From Pelagivirga sediminicola (GTDB lineage Bacteria > Pseudomonadota > Alphaproteobacteria > Rhodobacterales > Rhodobacteraceae), in contig NZ_QCYH01000009.1 in NCBI RefSeq assembly GCF_003072125.1, forward strand, positions 60,866-124,865: a DNA stretch of 64,000 nucleotides, read 5' to 3'. Positions 25,708-34,525 of this stretch are shown here, piece by piece. The first letter of the stretch is position 1, and each line of letters starts with the position of its first letter. A program made the position numbers and the translations under genes. The notes under the pieces are model-generated. The model had not been told where the DNA came from, made no database searches, and saw only the letters and a list, made by a program, of their open reading frames with translations.

Positions 25708-27720
25708 TCACGCCGTCAGCCCGCGGCCCTTCAGCAGCGCCTCGACCCCCGGCATCTGCCCGCGAAACGCCAGATAAAGCGCTTCTGCATCGGCAGATCC
25801 GCCGCGTGACAGGATATGCTGCTCCAGCGCGCGGGCGCGCTCTGGATCGAACGGGCCGCCCGCCTCCTCGAAAGAGGCGAAGGCGTCGGCATCCATGACC
25901 TCGGACCACATGTAACTGTAATAGCCCGAGCTGTATCCGTCCCCCGCAAAGACATGCGCGAATTGCGGCGTGGCGTGGCGCATCGTGATCGCCTCCGGCA
26001 TGCCGATTTCGTCCAGCACCGCGGCCTGCCGCGCCATCGGATCCGCGGGCGGCGCGCCTTCGTGAAAGCTCAGGTCGACCAGCGCGGAGGCGACATATTC
26101 GACGGTCTGAAACCCCATGTCGAAACTCGCCGCATCCAACACCTTCTGCAGCAGCGCCTGCGGCATCGGCGCGCCGGTTTCGGAATGGGTGGCAAATTCG
26201 GCCAGCACTTCGGGCACTTCCAGCCAATGCTCGTACAGTTGGCTGGGCAGCTCCACGAAATCGCGCGCAACAGAGGTGCCGCTGACCGACTCGTAGGTCA
26301 CATCGGACAGCATCTGGTGCAGCGCATGGCCAAACTCGTGGAACAGCGTGCGCGCGTCGTCATAGCTCAGCAGCGCGGGATCGCCCTTGGCAAAGTTGCA
26401 GACGTTGATGACCACCGGCCCCTGTTTTTCGGGGAATTTCGCCTGACCGCGCATCGCGCTGCACCACGCGCCCGAACGTTTGGAGCCGCGTGCGAAGTAA
26501 TCGCCGATGAACACTGCCACATGCGCGCCATCGCGCGTCACCTCCCATGCGCGGCAATCGGGATGGTAAAGCGGCACCTGCACGGGCTTGAATTCCAGCC
26601 CGAACAGGCGGTTCGCGCAGGCGAACGCGGCCTCGATCATTCGGTCCAGTTGCAGATAGGGCTTCAGCTCAGCCTCATCCAGATCATGCTCGGCCTGCCT
26701 GCGTTTTTCCGCGTAATAGCGCCAGTCCCATGGCGCCAGGTCGCCGTTGACGCCGTCCTTGTGCATCATCGCGGTCAGCACCTCGGCGTCGCGGTCGGCT
26801 TGGCGCTTGGCGGGCGCCCAGACCTGCATCAGCAGATCGCGCACGGCGCCGGGGGTTTTGGCCATCTCCGTTTCCAGCTTGAAATCGGCAAAGCTGTCAT
26901 AGCCCAAGAGTTTCGCGCGCTCGGCCCGCAGCGCCAGCGTTTCGGCGGCAATCTCGCGGTTGTCTGTCTCGCCGCCATTCGCACCGCGCGACACCCATGC
27001 GGCAAACGCCCGCTCGCGCAGATCGCGGCGCGGCGAGAATTGCAGGAACGGCACGATCAGCGACCGCGACAGGGTGATGACCGGGCGCTCCAGCCCCTTT
27101 TCCCGGCCGGCCTCCCGCGCACCGCGGATCACGAAATCCGGCAGGCCTTCCAGATCCGCCTCGGCCAGTTCCAGGTGCCAGCCCGCCTCGTCGGCCAGCA
27201 GGTTCTGGGTGAAGGCCGTGCCAAGCTCGGCCAGCCGCGCCATGATCGCGCCCAGCCGCGCCTCTGCCTCGCCGCCGAGCGCGGCGCCATGCCGTTTGAA
27301 GCTGCGATGCGTCAGCATAAGCACGCGCGCCTGCTCGGCCGTCAGCTCCAGCTCCTCGCGCCGGTCCCACAGCGTCTCGATCCTTGCAAACAGCGCCTTT
27401 TGTGCAAACAGCCACGAGGAATAGGCCGCCAGCCTGGGCGCGAAATCGCGCTGCAATGCCTGCCGCTCCGGGTTGCTGTCGGCGCCCGCGACGGTGAAGA
27501 ACACGCTCAATACGCGATCCAGCGTCTTGCCCGACGCCTCCAGCGCCTCGATCGTGTTCGGGAACGTCGGCGCCTCGGGATCTTCGGCAATCGCCAGCAC
27601 CTCGGCGCGCGCCAGTGTCAGCGCGGTTTCCAGCGCGGGGGCGAAATCGGCATCCTCGATGCGATCGAACGGGGCGATGGCAAAGGGCGTGTTCCATTCG
27701 CCCAGCAGCGGATTTGTCAT
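25708..27720 (-). CDS. M3-family zinc oligopeptidase (OpdA/Dcp type)
   Basis: A 670-residue cytoplasmic metallopeptidase. The zinc-binding HExxH reads HEFGHALHQ near residue 462, with the third ligand Glu in the conserved helix about 30 residues later (SVARDFVELPSQLYEHW). GDYFARGSKRSGAWCS and the C-terminal DGYSSGYYSYMWSEVMDADAF are typical of the M3A subfamily (oligopeptidase A / dipeptidyl carboxypeptidase). It degrades short peptides. The start ATG overlaps the ThiF-like stop as ATGA. Family members share these motifs, so OpdA and Dcp are not separated here. Confidence 0.92.
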   Translation of the reverse strand: MTNPLLGEWNTPFAIAPFDRIEDADFAPALETALTLARAEVLAIAEDPEAPTFPNTIEALEASGKTLDRVLSVFFTVAGADSNPERQALQRDFAPRLAAYSSWLFAQKALFARIETLWDRREELELTAEQARVLMLTHRSFKRHGAALGGEAEARLGAIMARLAELGTAFTQNLLADEAGWHLELAEADLEGLPDFVIRGAREAGREKGLERPVITLSRSLIVPFLQFSPRRDLRERAFAAWVSRGANGGETDNREIAAETLALRAERAKLLGYDSFADFKLETEMAKTPGAVRDLLMQVWAPAKRQADRDAEVLTAMMHKDGVNGDLAPWDWRYYAEKRRQAEHDLDEAELKPYLQLDRMIEAAFACANRLFGLEFKPVQVPLYHPDCRAWEVTRDGAHVAVFIGDYFARGSKRSGAWCSAMRGQAKFPEKQGPVVINVCNFAKGDPALLSYDDARTLFHEFGHALHQMLSDVTYESVSGTSVARDFVELPSQLYEHWLEVPEVLAEFATHSETGAPMPQALLQKVLDAASFDMGFQTVEYVASALVDLSFHEGAPPADPMARQAAVLDEIGMPEAITMRHATPQFAHVFAGDGYSSGYYSYMWSEVMDADAFASFEEAGGPFDPERARALEQHILSRGGSADAEALYLAFRGQMPGVEALLKGRGLTA

Positions 27721-28772
27721 GTGGCCTCCTTGGTGCCGCAAACGGGGCAATCCGCGCGGCGTTTGATTTGAATGCGGCGCGCGTCCGAATAAAGCGCGTC
27801 ATAGATCAAAAGCGTGCCGCGCAGCACCTCGCCCGCCCCCGTGATCAGCTTGATCGCCTCGCCCGCCATCATCGCGCCGATGACGCCGGGCAGCGGCCCC
27901 ATCACTCCCGCCTCGGCGCAGGAGGGCGCCAGACCCTCGGCCGGGATGTCGGGGAAAATGCAGGCATAGCAGGGCGCGCCGCGCGCGGGGTCGAACACGC
28001 TCAGCTGCCCCTCCCACTGGGTCAGCGCGCCGGAAATCAGCGGCTTTCCGGTGGCGACGGCGGCACGGTTCACCAGATGGCGGGTGGCGAAATTGTCGGT
28101 CCCGTCGAGGATCATGTCATATTCGCCAAAGAGCTCCTCGGCGATGTCGTCCGTCAGGCGGCGGTGATAGGGGCGCATCTGGACATGCGGGTTGAGCGCG
28201 CGGATCGCGGCGGCGGCGGAATGGACCTTGGGCAGGCCGATATCCTCATCGCGGTGGATCACCTGCCGCTGAAGGTTGCTCAGATCCACCTCGTCGTGGT
28301 CGATCACGCCGATCACGCCAACCCCCGCCGCGCCGAGATAATGCATCACCGGCGCGCCCAGACCGCCTGCGCCGATCACCAGAACGCGCGCTGATTTCAG
28401 GGCCTTCTGGCCCTGCCCGCCCACCTCGCGCAGCATGATGTGGCGGGCATAGCGTTCCAGCTCGGCCTCCGAAAAGGGGGCGGCGGGCTCAGGTGGCGCG
28501 GCCGGCGCCTGCACCGCCGCCGCGCGGGCGCGCAACCGGCGCAGCGCCGCGCCATAGACCATCACCAGCGCGACACCCCCGCCCAGCAAAAGCCAGGGCG
28601 CGGCGCTTCCCCCGGTCGCGGCGCGCAGGGGCGTGCCCGCAGGCAGGACCAGATGCAGCAGCACGATCCCGGCCCACAGGATCGCGATCATCGCCCAGCG
28701 CAGCCGCCGCGGCGTGCCCAAGAGCGCCCCCAGCCCCCACAGCGCAGCGGCAAGCAGCAAAACCAGCAGCAT
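27717..28772 (-). CDS. HesA/MoeB/ThiF-family adenylyltransferase with membrane N-terminus
   Basis: A 351-residue E1-like enzyme. Residues 1-80 hold two or three hydrophobic stretches ([54 protein letters not shown]), unusual for MoeB. The catalytic domain starts near 100: RYARHIMLREVGGQGQ, the ATP loop VLVIGAGGLGAPV, DHDEVDLSNLQRQ, DGTDNFATR, and a zinc pair near the end (CPVC). It would adenylate the C-terminal glycine of a MoaD/ThiS-type protein. No moaD or thiS lies nearby. It overlaps dut upstream (TGATG) and the M3 peptidase downstream (ATGA). Confidence 0.9.
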   Translation of the reverse strand: MLLVLLLAAALWGLGALLGTPRRLRWAMIAILWAGIVLLHLVLPAGTPLRAATGGSAAPWLLLGGGVALVMVYGAALRRLRARAAAVQAPAAPPEPAAPFSEAELERYARHIMLREVGGQGQKALKSARVLVIGAGGLGAPVMHYLGAAGVGVIGVIDHDEVDLSNLQRQVIHRDEDIGLPKVHSAAAAIRALNPHVQMRPYHRRLTDDIAEELFGEYDMILDGTDNFATRHLVNRAAVATGKPLISGALTQWEGQLSVFDPARGAPCYACIFPDIPAEGLAPSCAEAGVMGPLPGVIGAMMAGEAIKLITGAGEVLRGTLLIYDALYSDARRIQIKRRADCPVCGTKEAT

Positions 28773-29227
28773 CAGTTCGCCCCGGTGGAGCCAAAGCCAC
28801 CCGCGCCGCGCGCCGTGTCTTCCAGCGTTTCGGCCAAGGCAAAGCGCGCCACCTGCACGGGCGCGACCACCATCTGCGCAATCCGCGCGCCATGCGCCAC
28901 CTCAAAGGGCGCATCGCCCAGATTGATCAGGATCACCCCCAGCGGGCCGCGATAGTCGCTGTCGATCGTGCCCGGCGCATTGGCCAGCGTCACACCATGG
29001 CGCAGCGCCAGCCCCGAGCGCGGCCGCAACTGCACCTCATAGCCGTCGGGGATTGCCAGCCGCAGCCCGGTCGGCACCAGCGCCCGCGCGCCGGGCGCCA
29101 GCGTGATGCTCGCGCCGCCGGGAAAATTCGCCCGAAGGTCGGCCCCCGCCGCGCCGCTGCTGGCATAGACAGGCAAGCCAAGCGCGCGGTCCGCCCCGTC
29201 GTCCCAGCACAGCGTCACGGTCACCAT
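28772..29227 (-). CDS. dut: Deoxyuridine 5'-triphosphate nucleotidohydrolase
   Basis: A 151-residue trimeric dUTPase. Motifs are in order: AGADLRANF (I), [10 protein letters not shown] (II), [19 protein letters not shown] (III with catalytic Asp), [10 protein letters not shown] (IV) and [10 protein letters not shown] (V, the P-loop-like tail). It hydrolyses dUTP to dUMP, limiting uracil in DNA. GAAGGGG precedes the start. Its stop and the next start share TGATG. A copy of the dispersed intergenic repeat lies 12-32 nt upstream of its ATG. Confidence 0.96.
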   Translation of the reverse strand: MVTVTLCWDDGADRALGLPVYASSGAAGADLRANFPGGASITLAPGARALVPTGLRLAIPDGYEVQLRPRSGLALRHGVTLANAPGTIDSDYRGPLGVILINLGDAPFEVAHGARIAQMVVAPVQVARFALAETLEDTARGAGGFGSTGAN

Positions 29228-29238
29228 CTGGCTGCCCC

Positions 29239-29259
29239 TTCATCTTGGCGAAAATACTC
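29239..29259. repeat. Dispersed intergenic repeat, copy 3
   Basis: TTCATCTTGGCGAAAATACT plus C, immediately upstream of dut (12 nt before its ATG, reading the minus strand). It lacks the CCGCCGGAGGC tail seen in copies 1 and 2. Confidence 0.65.
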
Positions 29260-29318
29260 GAATTCCGCGGCAAGCCACGCGCGCCGCGGACCATACCATA
29301 GCGCCGCGGCGCGCAATG

Positions 29319-30353
29319 TCACATCGGCACCAGCGCCCAGTAATCCAGATCCAGCAGGACATCCGGCAGGTACTTGCCATCCTCGCCCTTCAGCGCGCCG
29401 GCCGCGCCGCCCTTGGTCGCAACCAGCCGCAGGCGCAGTGCGCCGACGCCCGGCGCGGACGTCTCGGCGCGGTCCAGCACCTCGCTCCACGCGCGCACCG
29501 TGTCGCCCGCGTGGCACGGATTGGCATGCGCGCCGCCGTTGAGGCCCGCGATGATCTGCGCATTCGCCAGCCCGTTGAAGCTGAGCGCGCGCGCCATCGA
29601 GATGACGTGCCCGCCATAGATCAGCCGCCCGCCCTCGCGTGCGTCGCGATCGAAATGCACCTTGGCGGTGTTCTGCCACAGGCGCGTGGCCAGCATATGC
29701 TCGGCCTCCTCGATGGTGACGCCGTCAACATGGTCGATCACCTCGCCCACCGCGTAATCGCCCCAGCGATGCGGCTCGCCCGCCAGCGTGAAATCGTAAT
29801 CGGTGAAATCCAGCCCCTTGGGTATCACCAGTTGATCGGCGCTCAGCGCGGCGGCCAGATCGGGCGCGACCGTTTCGGGCGCCGGGGCATCCGCATCGCG
29901 CTTTTTCACCATCACCCAGCGGACATATTCCAGCACGATCTCGCTATGCTGGTTGAATCCCTTGGTGCGCACCCAGACGACACCGGACTTGCCGCTGGAG
30001 TTCTGCTTGAGCCCGATCACCTCGGAGACCGAGCGCAGCGTGTCGCCCGCCCAGACCGGCCGCAGCCACCGGCCCTCGGCATAGCCCAGATTGGCCAGCG
30101 CGTTCAGCGAGATGTCCGGCACCGTCTTGCCAAAGATCACGTGGAATGCGGCCAGATCATCCAGCGGCGCCCCCGGCAAGCCGCAGCCGCGCGCAAACTC
30201 GTCCGAGGAATAAAGCGCGTGGCGCGCCGGGTAGAGCGCGTGATAAAGCGCCCGCTCGCCGCCCGACACGGTGCGCGGCACGGCGTGGTCGATCCTCTGG
30301 CCGAGGGTGTAATCCTCGAAAAAGCGGCCGGGATTTGTCTTGGTCTTGGTCAT
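29319..30353 (-). CDS. mch: Mesaconyl-CoA hydratase (beta-methylmalyl-CoA dehydratase), MaoC type
   Basis: A 344-residue double hotdog (MaoC-like) protein. It opens with PGRFFEDYTLGQRIDHAVPRTV and has GGHVISMARALSFNGLAN in the second half, where the hydratase Asp/His region lies (NPCHAGDTVRAWSEVL). In the ethylmalonyl-CoA pathway of Rhodobacteraceae this enzyme interconverts mesaconyl-C1-CoA and beta-methylmalyl-CoA. Length agrees with the R. sphaeroides enzyme. The neighbour mcl2 belongs to the same pathway, which strengthens the call. It is in a tight run with DUF1737 (2-nt gap), nnrU and mcl2. Confidence 0.92.
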   Translation of the reverse strand: MTKTKTNPGRFFEDYTLGQRIDHAVPRTVSGGERALYHALYPARHALYSSDEFARGCGLPGAPLDDLAAFHVIFGKTVPDISLNALANLGYAEGRWLRPVWAGDTLRSVSEVIGLKQNSSGKSGVVWVRTKGFNQHSEIVLEYVRWVMVKKRDADAPAPETVAPDLAAALSADQLVIPKGLDFTDYDFTLAGEPHRWGDYAVGEVIDHVDGVTIEEAEHMLATRLWQNTAKVHFDRDAREGGRLIYGGHVISMARALSFNGLANAQIIAGLNGGAHANPCHAGDTVRAWSEVLDRAETSAPGVGALRLRLVATKGGAAGALKGEDGKYLPDVLLDLDYWALVPM

Positions 30354-30355
30354 GG

Positions 30356-30559
30356 TCAGTGCTCGCCCAGTTTGGTGTCGGCCGTGTACACGCCCGGCGC
30401 GTCCTTGGTCACGGCCTGCCCGCAGCGCATCACGCCGTTGGCCGCGTCATAGGCCTGCGTCGGACTGCCGTAGAGCTCCCAGCCCTTGTTCAGCGCCTCG
30501 GTCACCTTGTGGCAGAAGGCCGACGTGTCATCGGCGGAAAGAAAGCGGTAAAGTTTCAT
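30356..30559 (-). CDS. DUF1737 domain protein
   Basis: A 67-residue protein. The stretch KLYRFLSADDTSAFCHKVTEALNKGWELYGSP is the DUF1737 pattern: a beta strand, a helix and a GW.L.G..... element. Function unknown. It sits 2 nt upstream of mch and 7 nt after nnrU in what looks like one transcript, so it is presumably expressed with the ethylmalonyl-CoA pathway genes. ATGAGG precedes the start. Three cysteines are absent or scattered, so no metal site is suggested. Confidence 0.85.
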   Translation of the reverse strand: MKLYRFLSADDTSAFCHKVTEALNKGWELYGSPTQAYDAANGVMRCGQAVTKDAPGVYTADTKLGEH

Positions 30560-30566
30560 GTCATCC

Positions 30567-31121
30567 TCATCCGAACACGGGATAGCCAAGCGCATAATGC
30601 ACCGCCGCGATCACGGCATAAAGCACGACGCTGGCCAGCACGGCAATCACCTCCTTGCGGCGCGGGGCGGGGGGCGGCGGGGTCCAGTTCGGCTCGGCCC
30701 GGTTGATGACGATCACCTCGGCCACGGCCCATGCCAGAAGGCCGCCGAAGAGGATGAAGGACGCCGTATCGCCGTTGACCAGCAGATGCGCCAGCGCCCA
30801 GGCCTTGACCCCGGCCAGCATCGGATGGCGCATCTTGCGCGCCAGCGCCGTCTTCATCCCGGCGGCGGCAAAAAGGTAGATCGACAGCAGCATCAGCAGG
30901 TTGTTGATGCCCACCGTCGCCGGATGGCGTCCCCAGAAGACCGCCCCGTCCGACATCCGGTAGCCGATCACCATCAGGATCACGCCGCCCAGCAGCACCA
31001 GCGTGATCGGCCCCCGCGCCTTTGCGCCCATGCCTGCACGCGCATCCGGCGCCACGCGTTTGAAAAAATGTCCGGCGCACCACAGCGCAAGTCCCAGTAT
31101 CAGAATGGCAATGCCCATCAT
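30567..31121 (-). CDS. nnrU: NnrU-family membrane protein
   Basis: A 184-residue integral membrane protein with about five helices. RHPATVGINNLLMLLSIYLFAAAGMKT, then RHPMLAGVKAWALAHLLVNGDTASF, contains the family motif (R-H-P-M/Q...W...H...NGD). NnrU was named from a nitric-oxide-regulated cluster in R. sphaeroides. Related proteins such as isorenieratene/zeta-carotene isomerase Z-ISO bind heme through such histidines. No denitrification genes are present here, so the name reflects the family only. Its start overlaps the mcl2 stop as ATGA. Confidence 0.88.
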   Translation of the reverse strand: MMGIAILILGLALWCAGHFFKRVAPDARAGMGAKARGPITLVLLGGVILMVIGYRMSDGAVFWGRHPATVGINNLLMLLSIYLFAAAGMKTALARKMRHPMLAGVKAWALAHLLVNGDTASFILFGGLLAWAVAEVIVINRAEPNWTPPPPAPRRKEVIAVLASVVLYAVIAAVHYALGYPVFG

Positions 31122-31978
31122 GCGTCCTCCATTTCGGCCAATAGTTGCGCCTTGGCCAGTATACGGCGCGCGGCGACGACGTGCAGGTTTTCCACGATCG
31201 TGCCGTCGACGACGGCCACGCCCTCGCCCGAGGCCTGGCTGGCCTCATGCGCGGCGATCTGCCGCCGCGCCAGATCGATCTCGGACGCGGTCGGCGCAAA
31301 GGCGCGGTTGGCGCCCTCGATCTGCGCGGGATGGATCAGCGTCTTGCCGTCAAAGCCCAGATCGCGGCCCTGCTCGCATTCCGCCGCCAGACCGTCGCCG
31401 TCGCGAAACCGGTTGTAGACGCCGTCGATGGCCACGATGCGCGCCGCGCGGGCGGCCATGACGATGGTCTGCAGCGCCATCATCAGCGGCAGGCGGTCCG
31501 TGCGCGTGCGGCTGCCCAGATCCTTGGTCAGATCGTTGGTGCCGGTCACAAGCCCCTGCACATGCGCATGGGCGGCGATGTCACGCGCGTTGAACACGCT
31601 GACGGGCGTCTCCATCATCACCCAGACCGGCATTTTCGCGTCCAGCAGGTCAACCAAGTTGTCCACGTCCGAGCGGGTGTTGACCTTGGGCAGCAGGATC
31701 GCATCGGCGCCCGCATCCTTCAGCGCGCGCACGTCCTCAAGCCCCCATTCGGAGGTCAGCGCGTTGATGCGAACGATCCTTGCGCGGCGCCCGTAGCCGC
31801 CCGCGCCCAGCGCCTGCACCAGCGTGCTGCGCGCGGCGGCCTTGGCATCGGGGGCGACCGCATCCTCCAGATCGAAGATGATCGCATCGCAAGGCAGATC
31901 GCGCGCCTTTTCCAGCGCGCGCTCCTTGGATGCGGGAATATAGAGGACGGACCGGAAGGGGCGTGTGGCAGAGTCCAT
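31118..31978 (-). CDS. mcl2: (3S)-malyl-CoA thioesterase / CitE-like lyase family
   Basis: A 286-residue HpcH/HpaI (CitE-like) TIM barrel. Visible: RSVLYIPASKERALEKA, AIIFDLEDAVAPDAK (the Mg-binding acid region), RINALTSEWG, ILLPKVNTRSDVD, MMETPVSVFNARDIA (catalytic Glu) and GFDGKTLIHPAQIE. Length and opening fit the malyl-CoA thioesterase Mcl2 of R. sphaeroides better than the longer malyl-CoA lyase Mcl1 (about 318 residues). It hydrolyses (S)-malyl-CoA to malate in the ethylmalonyl-CoA route. AGGAGA precedes the ATG. It is the first gene of the mcl2-nnrU-DUF1737-mch run. Confidence 0.85.
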   Translation of the reverse strand: MDSATRPFRSVLYIPASKERALEKARDLPCDAIIFDLEDAVAPDAKAAARSTLVQALGAGGYGRRARIVRINALTSEWGLEDVRALKDAGADAILLPKVNTRSDVDNLVDLLDAKMPVWVMMETPVSVFNARDIAAHAHVQGLVTGTNDLTKDLGSRTRTDRLPLMMALQTIVMAARAARIVAIDGVYNRFRDGDGLAAECEQGRDLGFDGKTLIHPAQIEGANRAFAPTASEIDLARRQIAAHEASQASGEGVAVVDGTIVENLHVVAARRILAKAQLLAEMEDA

Positions 31979-32121
31979 GACTTTCTCCTGCTCGGACCGG
32001 TGCATCCCGGCCGGGCCGCCTGTGGCGGAACCCGGATCGAATGGGCATGGCACCGAATTGAGGGTGGCAATATTGTTGCGCAGGGATGCCATTTTAGGCC
32101 GCATTTGTTCAAGACCTTTCT

Positions 32122-32172
32122 CGCCGCAGCGCAGAATATCCGCCGCCCGGTCCCTTCCGCCGCAGCGCAGAA
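32122..32172. repeat. Direct repeat in the mcl2/mdh divergent region
   Basis: CGCCGCAGCGCAGAA occurs at 32122-32136 and 32158-32172, 36 nt apart start to start, in the 263-bp region between divergent mcl2 and mdh. A second element, GCAATATTGTTGC (32067-32079), also has partial symmetry. These could be regulator sites for either gene; no factor is assigned. Confidence 0.45.
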
Positions 32173-32235
32173 CCCTTGCGCGCGCGGCCAAATAGGACTA
32201 CGCCCACGGCGGAAATTCTGCCAACCCGGAGGTAA

Positions 32236-33204
<969 letters not shown>

Positions 33205-33226
33205 CCCGGCATTTCAGCGACAAAGG

Positions 33227-33258
33227 AAGGCCCCGGCACCCCTGCCCGGGGCCTTTTT
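33227..33258 (+). terminator. Intrinsic terminator of mdh
   Basis: AAGGCCCCGG (33227-33236) pairs with CCGGGGCCTT (33246-33255), with five Ts at 33254-33258. It begins 23 nt after the mdh stop and ends just before the stop of the convergent gene at 33267. Confidence 0.9.
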
Positions 33259-33266
33259 CGTTCAGG

Positions 33267-34298
33267 TCACGGCAGCCCCGCAGTCCGCTCCGGCAAGCGT
33301 CTGCGCAGCTCCGCGTCAAACGCCTCGACGCTGAAATCGGGCACCTGGCCCAGCACGCGGGACAGCACCGGCGCCGGATCGAATGGCACCTCATAGAGCA
33401 GGCCGAAAGCGCGCAGACGCGCCTGCGCCGCGGGGCCAATCTCCTTCAATTCGGCGTGAAGCGCCTCGCGCCCTCCGGGGATCGCTCCTGCTTTGGCGGC
33501 CCGGTCGATCTGCGCCTGCCTTTGCGCCGCGATGTTGAAATCGGCAGGGTCATATTCGGTATAGCGCCGCAGCTTGGCCCACCATTGCAGCGGCGTCAGC
33601 CCGTCGAAATGCAGCAAGCGCGCCGCAGTGCTGCGAAACCGCTCGGCGCGCTGGCGGCCCTCGCCGCGAAACGCCCAGTGGATGCCCAGCCGGAAATCGG
33701 CGCCGCGCGGCACCGCGCATTTGCCCGCCGAATGGCCAAGCACGCCGAAATCGAGGCAATCGGCCTGATCGCCGTAAATCACGCGCTGGGTATCAATCCC
33801 GTCGCCGCGCCGGATCAGCGCGCGGGTGCAGGTCCGGAACACTCCGTCCCAGATCGTCGTCTGCGGGCCGGGCAGATACATCCGCTCGGCAACCGGGAAA
33901 TAAAGCTCGCAATCCAGCGCGCGCACGGCGGCCATCTCCTCGCCCAAGGGGCGGTCCTGCACCAAAAATTCGTCAGCATCCAGATGCACCAGCCAATCCA
34001 CCTTGCACCGGCCAAGCGCGTGGTTGGCATTGAGCCCCTGCCGCCTGCGATGGGTGGGCGGTCGCCGCCCCGAGGGCGCCACCTGCCGCCAATGCGCCCC
34101 GTCGCAGCGGGTGACATGCACCCGCTCCAGCCCGTCCAGCAGCGGCGCGGCAGGATCCTGCGGATCGTCCAGATAGACATGCACCTCGGACGCGCCGGTG
34201 CCGAGATGCCAGCCGACATTGGCCAAAAGCAGCTGCGTCGGCTCATGCGCCGTCATCGCGATTCCCCAGCTGGCCGGGGGCGGTATGTCGATGGTCAT
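33267..34298 (-). CDS. Glycosyltransferase family 2-like protein
   Basis: A 343-residue protein with the pattern of Glyco_tranf_2_4 (PF13704). An opening ASWGIAMTAHEPTQLLLANVGWHLGTGASEVHVYLDDP gives the first strand-helix-strand. NHALGRCKVDWLVHLDADEFLV carries the DADEF metal/nucleotide-sugar motif near residue 106. A later HWAFRGEGRQRAERF and C-terminal helices follow. It would transfer a sugar from a nucleotide donor; acceptor and pathway are unknown. It stands alone between mdh and sucC, read toward mdh. The start 34298 (MTIDIPPPAS) is preferred over 34313. Confidence 0.78.
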   Translation of the reverse strand: MTIDIPPPASWGIAMTAHEPTQLLLANVGWHLGTGASEVHVYLDDPQDPAAPLLDGLERVHVTRCDGAHWRQVAPSGRRPPTHRRRQGLNANHALGRCKVDWLVHLDADEFLVQDRPLGEEMAAVRALDCELYFPVAERMYLPGPQTTIWDGVFRTCTRALIRRGDGIDTQRVIYGDQADCLDFGVLGHSAGKCAVPRGADFRLGIHWAFRGEGRQRAERFRSTAARLLHFDGLTPLQWWAKLRRYTEYDPADFNIAAQRQAQIDRAAKAGAIPGGREALHAELKEIGPAAQARLRAFGLLYEVPFDPAPVLSRVLGQVPDFSVEAFDAELRRRLPERTAGLP

Positions 34299-34384
34299 GG
34301 GCATCTCCGCCACTCTTGCCGACAGGGGTCCGCGCAGCCTAACCGCGCCTTGATTCCCTGCAACGGGAAAAGCGCCGCGATTTT

Positions 34385-34415
34385 TGTGATCACACGGTTG
34401 GATGCTGTGATCACA
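34385..34415. promoter_or_regulatory. Twin palindromes TGTGATCACA upstream of sucC
   Basis: Two perfect copies of the self-complementary decamer TGTGATCACA lie at 34385-34394 and 34406-34415. Their centres are 21 bp apart, i.e. two helical turns. Flanking bases (TTTG... and ...CAAA) extend the symmetry of the whole array. It lies 110-140 bp upstream of the sucC ATG and is the best candidate operator of the suc operon. The imperfect repeat GTTTAACGG...CCGTTTAAC at 34443-34467 follows. Regulator not identified. Confidence 0.75.
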
Positions 34416-34525
34416 AACCGATCAAATTTGCATCTTATCCGTGTTTAACGGCACAAAACCGTTTAACCCTCGTCAAGGCTTCTATGTATAACAGGACCGA
34501 ACACAGGAAAACGGGACAGTTTCAC

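Noticed and set aside
25816..27771. Long antisense frame (651 codons) opposite the M3 peptidase
   Set aside because: A shadow of the peptidase gene; no recognisable motif and no ribosome site.
34299..34525. Riboswitch upstream of sucC
   Set aside because: The region shows palindromic operator-like DNA but no fold that matches a known riboswitch class.
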